Below are positions 13,432 through 25,461 of a DNA stretch of 64,000 nt, one piece after another. Within the stretch, counting starts at the first letter, position 1. Each line of letters opens with the position of its first letter. The notes under the pieces are model-generated. The model was not told the DNA's origin. It was given only the letters and a program-made list of their open reading frames with translations, and ran no database searches. The DNA is taken from positions 20,528,024 to 20,592,023 of the forward strand of contig CM063500.1 in the NCBI GenBank assembly GCA_032207245.1. Reading direction: 5' to 3'. The DNA comes from Pardosa pseudoannulata (Eukaryota > Arthropoda > Arachnida > Araneae > Lycosidae). A program made the position numbers and the translations under genes.

Positions 13432-13513
<82 letters not shown>
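13432..13513. repeat. Compound (AC)n(AT)n microsatellite
   Basis: About 46 bp of AC repeats run directly into about 36 bp of AT repeats. Frames read through it on both strands are low-complexity artefacts. Confidence 0.97.
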
Positions 13514-13518
<5 letters not shown>

Positions 13519-16515
13519 CACACACTTCAAAGGTCTCCAAAAAGAATTTTTAAAGTCAGGCCTTGATGAAACTATTCTTTCACATGCATTTTTAATATTA
13601 TTTCAAACACCTGTCAGTTGAATAAATTATTGATAAAAATTAAAATATAACAGAAACAAAAGATCTTAATACCTTATAACGTCACAGTATAGAGTCACCT
13701 ATGCACGTGAGGTCTTAACAAAAATAAAATCTTTAAATGCTCAAGGACCTTCATTTAAGGCTAAATACACTCTTCACGGAACATAACATTTTCGTGTATA
13801 TCTGAAGGAAAAGTTAATTCCCTTTCCGCTCTTTCTACCCTTTTGTACGGAAGACTTTTTCTGTATGACTCGTGATAAAAAAAGGTGAAAGGAGCATGGA
13901 AGTTTTAAGGTGGTCAATAGAAATATATTTACAGAAAAGTTAAAAATTTGAAGGCAAAATCGAACAGTAAATAGATTGATTTTTTTAAGCTATTAATCAT
14001 TTTAAAATATTCCAGCGCATTTCTTACACACATAAAAGATCCATTTTTAATAAGATACTTTTTCAACTGTTATCTTTTGGGGCAAACAGAAGAGGGAAAG
14101 ACTAAAGACGAAAATATTCATTCAAATTCACACTGAGGCAATAATGGTGAAATTTTTTTTTTTTCAAGTACGAAAAGTCTTTATTTTTCATAGTTAAAAG
14201 TGAACAGATTTTGAGTTTCGAAACATGAGTTTTTACTAATTTTTACCGATTGCGAACCTTTGTGGTCAGTCAACATAGTATTAAGTTCTGGTTTTACAGT
14301 GGAATTTTTAAATTCTTTACATATTCTACTAACACGGTTAGTTGAGCATGTAAAGAAAGAAGTTCTCTGTTTATAAAACACTAACAAGTATTAATAAAAA
14401 GTAATAATTACATAATTAAGTTTTAAAGAAAACATGATTTCTATTCTAAATGATAAAGACGAGCCGTGAGTGTGTGCGTAACTCATACATAAAACTTGGC
14501 ATATTTCCAGGATTTGAGGGCTTACAAAGCAGAAGAATGTACACCACAAATTTTAAGCCTGTAAAAATTTGGTTTTTCTAGAAAGCTAAAAATTAAAAAT
14601 AATAAAGAGTGAAATCATATGTAATCCATTCTTAAAATTTCTTACGCTCTCAGGATTTGCTTCATATGTGAGTTCGTTTCTTCATTCAGACTATAACAAT
14701 GGTATTACATATGTAAGGGTAACAAAGCGAAACCAAAATTTGATTAATAATTCCTCAAGTCTAAAAATTAGAGGAAACAAGTTGAAAGCAGGGTTTCCAT
14801 AAAGAGCAAGTCTTGTAAAGATTTAATATGTTTTTTAGAATGTTGTGTTAAATTTGTTTACTTCATATATTCATTTTTAATAAAAAGAGCTAAAAAAGAT
14901 ATATTTTATCCATCTAGAATGACAGCAAGTTTGTTAAATCAATTAGCTTAAAGATAATAGAAAATAAAATATTATACGCTCACTACATGTCTTAGCATGT
15001 ATTTTTTTTAGCATATTTTAGTAATCTTTAGCATAAAGGTTCACAACACATCTTAGCAGAATTGTAATTTTGAAAAAGTTTAAACAGCATATGTTATAAA
15101 TGCACTTAACAAAGTTTTTTTTTATAATAATGATCATTTCTATTATTACTAACCACTAAAACAAAAAAATATGAATGAAAAAATCATAGGTAGAATCGAA
15201 ACAATAGGTAAAATTGAGTTTTTCATACCAATGAATTTTTAATAGTGAATAGTAATAATGAAACGAGTAATTATTACAATATTAAAATTAAGAAAAATCG
15301 AAACAAGTACTAGTATTATTAAAATTTTTTTACACAAGTTCAATTTGAAATAAAGTAAAAATGGAAGACATGACTATTAATAGAACGTTTGGTATTAACT
15401 AAAAAAACTGAAAGAATAAAAAGTAATTAAAATCGAAACGAACGGTATAACTTATCGAAACAATTTCACACCACAGCAATTCGAAATTGGGGAAATTAAT
15501 TAAAAAATATGAATAAACAATAATACATAAAGATTATATTCTTGTTGACAGGTTTTATTATTTAAATAAAATTTAATTTCTTCAGACAACTTGCCCATAA
15601 TATTGTATGGCATTATACAAATCCGAAGAAAATGCGAAATTCATAAAAAAATAAACGTGTAAGCAACAGATAAAAATTAAAAAGAAACAAATGTTTAATA
15701 ATTTTATAAGTAATGAAAAAATTACCTTATAATTGCTCTCCTCAGACGTTACACATTGTATCTGCACAAATTTTTCAGAGATGGTTAAATAAAATTTTTA
15801 CCCCAAAAAGTGCTAAATGAGCAAATACAGTATCCCTGAAAATCGCCAAATAAAAGTGTGGGAATTTCCGGCGTTCCATATGTGGTTATTTATCCACTAG
15901 TGGCATGAATTTCATGACATGAAATTAATTTTTTTTCCTTTCAAATCAAACCTCTTAAAATTTTTTATAATTTTGCAGTTTCTGCACACGCATATAGCAT
16001 TACAGTCAATAATTTTTCTGTTTTAAATATATTAAAATTTTAACATATTTTGAGTATATTTATTACAGATTATATTACAGATATTTTGATACTCTATCAT
16101 AAAATTAAATAAATAAAAAATTAAATAACTAAGAAAAACTTCATAATTTTAATTGATAAAAGGAAATTCTTATTTCTAAATATTTTTTTTTTAATTTGAT
16201 TTGACAGAGGTGTAACGTCGATTTCGTCCGCCCGGATAAAAACTATATACTAAATTTTCATCATAAAAAATACCCCCCAAATATTTAAATATTCTTAAAA
16301 ATCGAATAAAAACTTAAAATTTTATGAAACCAAATAAAAATATTTTTTTGTATTCTTACCCGTACCATGAGTGAACGTTTTTTTGGTCTTTGGATTTTGT
16401 ATTTTCCTTTATTTCTAGAGATTGAGATTTTAGTCTCCAGATTGTTCATAAATGACGACACGACACTAAATTTAACTCTGAGAAATTAGGAATTCACTAA
16501 GATCTAAATTGATTT
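13514..16515. other. AT-rich non-coding DNA, no gene seen
   Basis: Mostly AT-rich unique sequence. A somewhat less AT-rich patch near 13740-13870 and another near 15780-15930 carry no recognisable coding or RNA motif. Confidence 0.5.
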
Positions 16516-16526
16516 CTGCATTTACA

Positions 16527-17371
16527 GAAGGCCGTAAGCAAGCGGAGAATTTGGGGGACCTCCCCCACCCCCAAATTTTAAAAGACCGTTTCTTAGAAAG
16601 GCAACGTCCCATGTTTGTATGTGTCTAGCTGTGCAACATGGACCGCCGTGTTCTTAGAAAAACGCTTTTACCACAAAAGTCTAGCTAGGGTTCTAGTCTA
16701 AAATATAACATTTTCTTCGACACCTTCGGATTTCAAAGTTCATTCTACCACCCGAGAAGTTATTCGAAGAAACGAGGTCCCTCATTTTCCGTCAATCTGT
16801 GCTCCTTTCGGTGATAAGATCAGTTTTATTATTTATATTCCTCACTAGAAAAATAAATTGGTACTAAAAGATATTTTTAAAAACCCTGATTTGAAGTTGT
16901 TACAACAAATCAAAATATGCAAAATGATTTGACAAGTGATAACAATTTGGCTAGCACTGTTGGCGATTCATTGCAATATTTATGTACAACCGGAAGAAAT
17001 TATTAATTTTTTTTGTGAATTTTCAGGGGGGGGGGAGCATATTTGTACCATACAGGTAAATATTTTAACTTGTTCATTTTCTTTCAAAATTAGGCATTTT
17101 CTTTGATTACACTTCTGTTTAAAATGTTAGAATTTAACATCAAACATAACTTTATCATTTTAATGTTTATTTTTCTATTAAATTCATTATGTGAATACTT
17201 CCCACACATTCTAATCTTTAAAATTGTTAATTATATAATATTTTATTATAAAATTACATTTATGTTAGGGGTATGAATGCATAACAAATCCTGTAATTTT
17301 ATTCAAGTATCATTCACAAATAATTTCTTTCTCCCATGGTCCTTTTCCGAAAATAATTTCTGGCTACGGTC
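16527..17371. mobile_element. Unclassified 845-bp insertion flanked by 11-bp direct repeats
   Basis: The 11-bp sequence CTGCATTTACA occurs at 16516-16526 and again at 17372-17382, exactly bracketing this segment. The inner ends are imperfectly complementary: the left begins GAAGGCCGTAAGCAAGC, and the right end, read from the other strand, begins GGACCGTAGCCAGAAATT. Both termini border GC-rich patches, unlike the surrounding AT-rich DNA, and a run of ten or more G lies near 17028-17037. No transposase frame is present. It looks like a non-autonomous DNA transposon or a rearranged composite. The superfamily cannot be assigned. Confidence 0.6.
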
Positions 17372-17421
17372 CTGCATTTACAAAACTGTTTTTTTCTATA
17401 TCCTCATCAATGTTTCAGCCA

Positions 17422-17593
17422 CTGAACGATGGCAGAGTGGTTAGGGTGCTGACCTTCGATACCAGATTTGAGTTTGAGTACCACTGTGCCATGGATGTTT
17501 GTAGCCGTTCGGAATCGGCTTTAAACAGTAGGTCCCGATCTCATTAGCTCTTGTATTCCAAAAAAGTAGAACGTAGAGCTTCAAACCAAACCA
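17422..17593 (+). mobile_element. tRNA-derived SINE (older copy)
   Basis: A short interspersed element with a tRNA-like head: an A-box-like GTGGTTAGGGTGCT and a decayed B box. A body shared with the copy at 38766 follows (GTAGCCGTTCGGAATCGGCT, then AGGTCCCGATCTCATTAGC), and the tail is CAAACCAAACCAA. It is flanked by a 16-bp target duplication with one mismatch, ATCAATGTTTCAGCCA (17406-17421) and ATCAAGGTTTCAGCCA (17594-17609), as expected for LINE-mediated insertion. Its B box is more degenerate than that of the 38766 copy, so it is older. It is transcribed by RNA polymerase III when active. Confidence 0.9.
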
Positions 17594-17609
17594 ATCAAGG
17601 TTTCAGCCA

Positions 17610-18300
17610 AGTTTAATTTTTTAAACTTTGGAAACGCGTTGGGTACTCACAACTTGTATATGATATCGGTTTTGCGTCGTATTTATTGACGAAGCTTGGA
17701 TCAGTATGTAATATGAGTTCTCCGAATTCTCTTGTTTAACAAACTGCTCATCTATGTTCCATATTGAAATTTGGATATTTTTGCGTTCAAAGTTTAAGGA
17801 GTGTACTTCTACATCTCTAGGGCTTTGTATAACCCAATACCTTGAAATTGACCAAATCAGCCGATCTTCTTCTATAAAATATAATATTATAAACAGTAGC
17901 TTACACAGAATTTTAGTCTAGAGAGATTTAGTATCTAAATTATTCTTCCAGTTGAGGACTCTTCAACTTCAGATATCGCGGGATTTGAAGAATATTTCAT
18001 CAGAAGATAGAAAATGGAAACTATCTCGTTACTTAACCACTGGCAGTATTCACACTGATTACCTGAAACTTTTGAAAATATCGTCATTAAAAATCACATG
18101 AAAAAGCGAGATAAGCACTATTGTATTAGTTAGTTTTTACTCTAAGGTCTATGCTTTTAACTGATGTTCATTAAAATACATTAAGAGTAAAACACTGTAT
18201 ATCTTTATTACTGACACCGCTAATAAATAACAAAGAAAGTTATATACATATGTATGTATATATGTGTGTATATATGTATATATACATACACATTATATAT
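17610..18300. other. Non-coding DNA, nothing recognised
   Basis: Somewhat less AT-rich than the left part of the window, with several CpG-containing words, but no frame, RNA gene or transposon end that I recognise. Confidence 0.5.
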
Positions 18301-18304
18301 GTAA

Positions 18305-18364
<60 letters not shown>
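18305..18364. repeat. Compound (AC)n(AT)n microsatellite
   Basis: AC repeats (18305-18331) grade into AT repeats (18331-18364), directly adjoining the left end of a Tc1-like relic. Confidence 0.96.
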
Positions 18365-18368
<4 letters not shown>

Positions 18369-18376
18369 GCATATAT

Positions 18377-18965
18377 ACACCGAAGAGCCATTACATTATG
18401 ACCTCCTCAAGGTGCTGATAGATAGTATGAGGTAACTGGTATCAAGAGCCTATCAATTAGTCCTGCAATTCTCTCATATTGTAAAGTGGTGGCATGGCAG
18501 CACGAATTTGGTTTTCCAGGTTGCACCATAAATGTTCTATTGGATTAGTGTCAGGTGAATTTGGAGGCCAAGACATGGCTTGAAAGTCACTGGAATGTTC
18601 CTTGAATCACTCCCTGACTATTCGACATGACTCTTATGACATGGTACATTATCCTGTTGGTAAACACCATCCTTCGCCCAAAATACTGTTGTCATGAATG
18701 GGTCTACTTGAACATCGTTTACAACGATGTTCACCTAGCGCACATACTCCAGGGATTGTTCTAAGAGGATTATGTGTCCTAATGTGCTCCATAAAAACAT
18801 CTCCCACACCATAATACTCCCGTCACCGGCTTGTTTCCGTCCAACTGTACATCCGGGAGCTAAGATTTCCTTTGAAAATCTGCGTATTCACACACGGCCG
18901 TCGACGGGTGGGACCAGAAAACGTGATTCGTCAGATCATGCCAATTTCTTACATTCTTCTAATGT
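18377..18965 (-). pseudogene. Tc1-like transposase relic
   Basis: A decayed DNA-transposon copy on the minus strand, beginning at its 3' terminal end (ACACCGAAGAGCCATTAC, 18377 onward). Conceptual translation in shifting frames shows the DDE-transposase landmarks of the Tc1 family: a SDESRF block near 18905-18935 (first catalytic Asp), a YQQDNVPCH block near 18635-18665 (second catalytic Asp), and a WPPNSPDTNPIEHLW block near 18530-18575 (third acidic residue). The blocks lie in different frames with stops between them, so it is inactive. Tc1 elements insert at TA and join by cut-and-paste. This copy lies between TA-rich tracts at 18331-18364 and 19310-19371, consistent with insertion into one TA array. 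The matching terminal repeat at the right end was not found. Confidence 0.8.
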
Positions 18966-19305
18966 CTAAATTATTAAATTATATTCAATCTTTTAAATTA
19001 ATATTTAATCTAAATTCAGTTAATGTATTTGAATCAAGGCCATATAAAGCGCGAGGCTAGTATTGCCGGAAAGATCACACCACTGGCAGCAAGTACAGGT
19101 TTTTCTGTGTGTTCATCAAGTTCCATAATTTGGAGGCTGTGAGTTCTCAAACCTTTCTTTACTTGCTTCTCAACTAGGATGACATTTTGACTGAATTCAC
19201 GCTTAAGTACATCTATTCCAAAATAAAATGTTTTTCGTAAAATAAAAGTTACTGCCTTGATTGATGGTCATTCCCTATTGTGTGTCTTCAAAGATATATC
19301 TTGAG

Positions 19306-19371
<66 letters not shown>
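18966..19371. repeat. Unassigned sequence ending in a (TA)n tract
   Basis: Positions 18966-19309 follow the transposase relic. They may be its degraded 5' portion or an insertion; no family is recognised. Positions 19310-19371 are an uninterrupted TA dinucleotide tract. Confidence 0.6.
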
Positions 19372-19374
<3 letters not shown>

Positions 19375-19820
19375 CTATATTTTTAATTACCAGGTCTTGT
19401 TTGTCAATGTATCTCACATTCAGTCATGATGGCGAAAAATTATCTAACACAGAATTTAAGACCAGGCAAAAAACTTAGTAAAAATCTTCTATTTTCATGT
19501 TATGATGGAGAATTGATGGACGCGTCTTTCAAGAAACAAAATTGAATCTGACCTGGTTAAAGACCGTCTCAAGCAGGATCACTTGGATGGTGTCTCAAGA
19601 GAAAAAGTTTTAGATCAGCATTTATTTCTTGGCTTGTTAAAATACAGAGGAAATTTCAGACGGTATTGCAATTGTAATGATCTTCAGTTTATTATTATTA
19701 TAAGCATAATTATTACCCGTTATTATTATAACGGATAACCTAGATTTAGTTGATAATAGTTACTAGTTAATTAGTTAATAGCTCTCGTACTTCAATAACT
19801 AATCGTATCAAAGTTTTGTG
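19372..19820. other. Non-coding DNA before the LINE
   Basis: No convincing coding frame. There is a TTA-rich patch near 19690-19735 with the short inverted repeat CCGTTATTATTATAACGG. The exact 5' end of the adjacent LINE cannot be fixed without other copies. Confidence 0.45.
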
Positions 19821-20426
19821 TAAGCGTATAGGAGTCGATAAGTGTAACTCCAGGTTTCCTTATGTTATATACCTCTCAGGGGATTTACTTATTTCAGGTA
19901 AACACGGGTTTCGCAATCCCAAGGTATCCCATCGATCTTTTCTCATTTCTTTTTTACTCTCCTCTTCCCTTCTACTTTATTCTTATCTTTCCCCCTCGTT
20001 GTGGTTTCCTTTTTTGAGGTGAGGACACCCCTTGAGAAGCTGTTTCCGCTCTGTTGTCTCTTGTTCCTCTTGGCGTCTAAACTACCCACGTGTTTGCCGT
20101 GCGTGGAAATCCGTGTCCTCGGAAATGGGGATCCTGGTAATTGAGGGGTTTCCTCGTAGAGGAATCATCTGAATGGTATTTCCATTTAAGCGAGGAATCT
20201 TCAACACATTGCTTTGGCCTCGGATTCGAGTAAACGGGGGGTACGTAAGTTCCGGTGCGTATCAATCGGCTGGTGGACTAGACTTGGTCGTCTGCTACAA
20301 TTCAAGTTATCAGTCCTTCGACTGTGAGCGTAGAGATCCGGTTAGCACTCGTGCAGATCTTTGCATCCCCTTGTTGGGCTCCGTGGTGGGTGGTGCGATC
20401 GGGTCCGAATCTCTATTTCTTTCATC

Positions 20427-21596
20427 ATGGGTTCTAAAAATAAAAATCTCCCTGTCAATGTGCTGTCGATTAAGACATTTGAAACCAGTTTATATTTTAG
20501 TTTTTTTATAAGGAAATGTAACGAAGGAAATTTTCATCAAAATTCCCCTTTTGTTGTCCACAAAGCTATCCAATCTACTGTTGGTGATGTAACAAACATA
20601 AAAAAACTGCAATCTGGAGACCTTCTTGTAGAAGTCGCTAATGCAGTCCACTAACCTATTGAAACTTAAGAGCGTTGGAAAAAAATCTGTATCCGATTCT
20701 GCTCACAGAACACTCAATCAATCCCGAGGCGTTATATCTGAATCTGATCTTCAAAATTTATCTGAATCTGAAATACTGGAAAATCTAAAACCGCTACATG
20801 TCAGTGCTGTCCGTCGAATCACAATCCGCAAAGACAATAATATTTTTAATACTAAACATCTAATTTTCACATTTGATCTTCCTAAACTTCCTACTACCAT
20901 CAAATCCGGATACCTGAATTGCTCTGTCACACCATATATATATCTAACCCTCTACGTTTCTTTAAATGCCAAAGATTTGGTCATTCACAAACTTACTGCC
21001 GTGGTAATCTTACCTGTCCACGTTGTGCTGCCTCTGGACACGGCAGCGAAGATTGCTCGGAACCATTTAAATGCGTCAACTGCAAGGGTGACCACCCATC
21101 TTATTCCAGATCTTGCCCCAATTGGGCAACAGAAAGAGAAATACGGGCTGTTAAAGTAAAACAAAATATATCGTACACAGAAGCACATAACCTTGTAAAG
21201 TTAAGTACCCCCAAACTTGGACTCTCTTATTCTGCTGCCACTAAAAGTACGAAATATGATGGTATTCAAACTGACTCACCTACTAAAATAGTTACTCTTA
21301 CATCTGTCTCTCCATCGCAAACTCGCAGCTCTCCTCAACCTACATAAACTAGTCAGAAAAATAATAATGAAATCTGTACCCAAACCAATCAAGTGAAAAT
21401 TCAACAGAAAAAAATTAAAAAGAAAAATGAAAATAGCCCTTCTAGACCAGTGTTTACGAAACGGTCCAGCTACAAAGCAGACTATTTCAAAGTTAAAAAG
21501 ATTTCCAAACAACCAGATATTGATGACAGCATTTTAAATTTACGTTCCTCGGACTCCGAATTCTCTGGGGAATCAATGGAAGAAGATGTTGTTTAG
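20427..21596 (+). pseudogene. LINE ORF1 (zinc-knuckle RNA-binding protein), broken
   Basis: Encodes the gag-like ORF1 protein that coats LINE RNA. The likely start is the ATG at 20427 (MGSKNKN), after the GC-richer leader. Three cysteine-rich zinc knuckles follow one another at about 20967-21125, beginning CFKCQRFGH, CPRCAASGH and CVNCKGDH, the arrangement known in jockey-type ORF1. The reading frame shifts near 20641 and again near 20935. An in-frame TAA at about 21345 interrupts it, after which the same frame continues as a Lys-rich and acidic tail to a stop at 21596. Non-functional as it stands. Confidence 0.82.
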
Positions 21597-21646
21597 AATG
21601 AGGCAAAAGAAATCATGGGCAGTCGTAATTCCCTTAAAATTTCCTC

Positions 21647-24600
21647 TTGATGGCTGTTCTTTTCTGGAACTGCCACGGTGTTAACAACAAGATGGATGAC
21701 TTCAACACACTCGTTTTCAATCATAACCTTGTCTGCTTGGCTTTACAAGAAATCTACCTAAATTTCAAAACAAATCTCAACCTTTATAACTTTAAAACTA
21801 TCCGCAAAGATTATGATTTGAGTGAACAAGCCTCTGGTGGGGTTGCTCTGTTGATAAACTAAAATTCCTTCCATAGACGTCACACTTAACATCAATCTCC
21901 AAGCCGTTGCTGCTCGAATACATCTAAAACATCTCACCACTATTTATAGTATTTATCTCCTTCCAAACGAATCTGTGTCACAGAAATCATTAAAAAGACT
22001 AATCAATCAACTCTCTCCTCCTTATAATAATCGGTGATTTTAATGCCCATAGTACCATTTGGGGACGCACTGATCTCAACAATAGAGGGGGAACTTATTG
22101 AAAATGCTATTAATGACTTTTCTCTATGCATTCTTAATGACGGCGATAGTACTTATTTTCATACACCTACTCAAACGTGTCATGCAATAGATCTAGCTAT
22201 CTGCTCTCCCTCCATTCTTCCGCTTTATCAATTCTGGGTTTCTGAAAATTTATATAATAGTGACCACTTCCCAATTTTCCTCTCCCCGCTGTATTAACAT
22301 TCTGGAGATTCTACTGCTGCTCATCACTATATTTATGATAAGGCGGACTGGAAAACCTACACCTCCCTTGCTAACATCACTCAGGACATGATCGAAGGTA
22401 ATATCGACAATGTTGTTCCTCTTGTTACCTCCACTATTCTAAAAGCTGCTGATGCCAGCATTCCTATATCTAGCAATAGTCCCCTTAAAAATAGAAAGCC
22501 TTGGAGAAAGCGCGGAATGCCATACGGCCAAGAAGCGTCAGCAAAAGGCTTGGAGCATATTCCGTAGGTATCCCACTACTGAGAACCTACTTCATTTCCA
22601 AAAAACTAAAGCCCAGGCGAGAAAAGTTAGGAGACTTTGCAGCGTGAATCATGGCAACGATACATCACCAGCATTAATTCTAATACCTCTTCCAAGCAGC
22701 TCTGGACGAAAGGGAGGCCTGCTATGGGGATATATTATAGTAACCATCCTGTTTCTTGTCTCCTTCATAATGGCCAACCAATTCAAATATTAAAGATACT
22801 GCTAATACTATCGCTGCTTCCTTTGCTTCCGCCTCAAATAGCACCTCATATTCAAGCGAGTTTTTGCTCCACAAACTCAAAGCTGAAAAGAATTGTTTAA
22901 ACTTCTATAGTCTCACTAACCTTCCTTACAATTGCTCCTTCATTGAATCCGAGCTTCTTAACAGCTTAAGACACCCAAAAAACTCTTTTCCTAGTCCCGA
23001 TAACATCACATATCAAATACTAAAGCATCTAGCACACAGTTCTCTTCTAAATCTTTTACGCCTATATAACCGCATCTGGACAGAGCACACCTTTCCTATT
23101 CAGTGGCAATCTGCTATCATTATCCCTATCCCCAAAGCAGGCAAAGACACTTCTAACTCTAACAATTATCGTCCAATTTCCCTCACTAGCTGCCTTTGTA
23201 AAATATTTGAGAGAATGGTCAATTATCGTCTGGTATAAATTTTAGAAAGTAAAAACCGTATTCCTCCGTTTCAAAGTGGTTTCAGAAAAGGTCGGACTAC
23301 CATTAATAATATTGTTTACCTAGAAACGTAGATTCGAAATACTTTTGTGAAGAGGAGCCATTTAGTTTCCATCTTGTTCGACATCGAAAAAGCATATGAT
23401 CGGACTTGGCACTATGGCGTTCTTTGCGATCTTTACGATTTGGGGTTTCGTGGTAATTTACCAATCTTTATAAATTTTTTTTTATAAAAAACGCTCAGTT
23501 TTAAGTGTGACTCTATTTAGTATTAAGATCATTCAGGTTTTACTCCATCTTCCTCCTTCTATCAGCGCTACCCTTTATGTTGACGATCTCCAGATCTCGT
23601 GTTCTGGAAGATATGCGTTATATCGAGCGGCAACTTCAAGGGGCTATTCGTAATATTACTAAGTGGACTAACTTGAACGGCTTTAAGATCTCTAATGAAA
23701 AAACATCTTGTGTTCACTTTTGCCGTAAACGTGGCATCCATCCTGACTATGAAATCTATCTTGGGTCAACTAAAATTACTGTTTCAGATTCAGTTAAGTT
23801 TTTGGGTGTCATCTTTGACGAAAAACTTTTTTTTGCTCAGCATGTTTCTTTTATCAAGAAAAAATGCGAAAAAACGCTAAACCTACTTAAAGTCCTCTCT
23901 AATACTTCGTGGAGAGCCGATCGCTGTTCTATGCTTTGCATTTACCGTTCAACCATTCGTTCAAAAATTGACTACGCTTGTTCCATTTATGGTTCAGCAC
24001 TTCCATCAGTTTTACGTAAACTGGATACAGTGCATCATTCTGCACTTTGCATTGTTCTGGGGATTTTAGAACATCATCTGTACAAAGTCTTTATGTTGAC
24101 TGCTACGAAAATCATTGAATCATATACGCTCTCATATTTCACTGAATACTTTTTATCGCATTTTATCTCATCCTTCTCATCCTATAAAATGCATTCTTTT
24201 AAGCCGTCATCATGATCAATTTTATTCAAATCGCCCATCTTTCATTCCGCCTTTTGGTCTGCGTATGCGGAGGATTTTGGTGAATTCATTGCTTAAGGAC
24301 AAGGAGGTATCAACTAAACTCTATTTTAAAATCTCACCTTTAAAGGAGCTTAAAATATCGTATCTGAATCCTTTTAAAGGCTTCACTAAAAATGTAAATT
24401 ACCCTTATATTTATAAGCAACTCTTTCACAATCATAGAGATAAATACATACGCTACAACGAAATATACAAGGATGGATCTAGATTTGATAACTACGTTGG
24501 TTTTGGTGTGGTGTCTGACATTACTGCTCGGAGTTATTGCCTTCCTTCTTTTTGCTCAATTTTTACTGCCGAACTTGCAGTATATGAAGTATATGAAGCC

Positions 24601-25246
24601 CTGAATTTCATGTCCAATAGCAATAGTAAAAATTTTGTAATATATACTGACTCTCTAAGCGTATTGGATAATCTCAGTTCGGGTATCATAATGAATGGCT
24701 TGATTTATATGAACCTTATTCTGTATCAGTAGCTTATCCATCGTGGTTTCCATATTCTCTTTTGTCGGGTGCCTAGCCACGCAGGTATTGCGGGGAAGGA
24801 AAAGGCCGATTTGCTGCTAGGACTGCTATCAATCATTATAATGTCTCACTCCCATATACCGATATAAAAAATGCGACTAAAGTTATAATTCGAAACTATT
24901 GGACTGACGACTGGAATAAAGAATACGGAATAAACTCCATAATATTAACTCTAACATCACCACATGGGCTTTGATTCCTGGTCGAAAACGCAATGTTCTG
25001 TTTGACAAGACTTCGTATTGGTCACACTAGACTCACCCACTCTCATTTGCTTTTGGGGAACCTCCTCCTCGTTGTCCACGATGCGACTGCTAGCTCACAG
25101 TCCATCATTTTTTAACCTCTTGCACTCGTTTTTATTTAATGTATTTTAGTAATACTAGTTTAAGCTTAAATCACCTTTTAGGTGAATGCCCTCATCCTGC
25201 TTTATTTGAATTTCTCAAACGTATTGGTTTTTATTCCTCTTTATAA
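21647..25246 (+). pseudogene. LINE ORF2 (endonuclease, reverse transcriptase, RNase H), broken
   Basis: The polyprotein that nicks target DNA and reverse-transcribes the element. The start is near 21647, with FWNCHGVNNK of the AP-type endonuclease and later the SDHFPI motif near 22255-22275. The reverse transcriptase follows: PIPKAGKD and NNYRPISL near 23130-23185, GFRKGRTT near 23280, FDIEKAYD near 23379-23402, and the catalytic YVDD near 23575-23590. The stretch that should carry the PQG motif before YVDD is missing. RNase H shows YKDGSRFD near 24466, FTAELA near 24560, YTDSLSVL near 24640 and the CRVPSHAGIAGKEKADL block near 24765-24812. The C-terminus ends at a TAA at 25246. Multiple frameshifts and stops make it inactive. 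Confidence 0.85.
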
Positions 25247-25461
25247 TGGTTTCATTTCATTCCCATTTTTCTCATCTCACATTCATGTTCTATTTTTAGT
25301 GTTTTGAATCTTAACTCTGTTAAACTTTATTTGTACGCTTTTGTAATATATTTTTAGTCTATTGATGTGTGTTCTACTGTGTTTCCGTCTTTTACCTTTC
25401 GTCTGGCACATCTTGTCCTTATTGGACCTTGCGCCATTAAACCCCATCCAACCAACCATCC

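Larger units (their letters stand above)
19820..25461 (+). mobile_element. Near full-length, decayed jockey/I-type LINE
   Basis: A non-LTR retrotransposon of about 5.6 kb. It has a GC-richer 5' leader (about 19820-20426), a nucleic-acid-binding ORF1 with zinc knuckles, an ORF2 with endonuclease, reverse transcriptase and RNase H, a 3' UTR, and an abrupt end at CCATCCAACCAACC (about 25461). That end falls directly against an unrelated reverse-transcriptase fragment. Its CCAACC-type tail resembles the tail of the SINEs in this window, suggesting the same or a related LINE machinery moved them. It is inactive, with several frameshifts, stops and an internal RT deletion. RNase H plus multiple CCHC knuckles fits jockey- or I-related clades; I do not choose between them. 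Confidence 0.88.

Noticed and set aside
13313..13621. Overlapping frames on both strands through the (AC)n(AT)n tract
   Set aside because: They encode only alternating Thr-His, Cys-Val and Ile-Tyr runs from the microsatellite; no gene signal on either side.
16200..16800. CpG-containing words near 16210 and 16560-16800 as a promoter island
   Set aside because: No linked coding exon, and part of it belongs to the 845-bp insertion.
18772..19060. Two plus-strand frames opposite the Tc1 relic
   Set aside because: They are antisense shadows of the minus-strand transposase relic.
20173..20511. 112-codon frame upstream of LINE ORF1
   Set aside because: It lies in the GC-richer LINE leader in a different frame from the zinc-knuckle ORF1 and has no recognisable domain.
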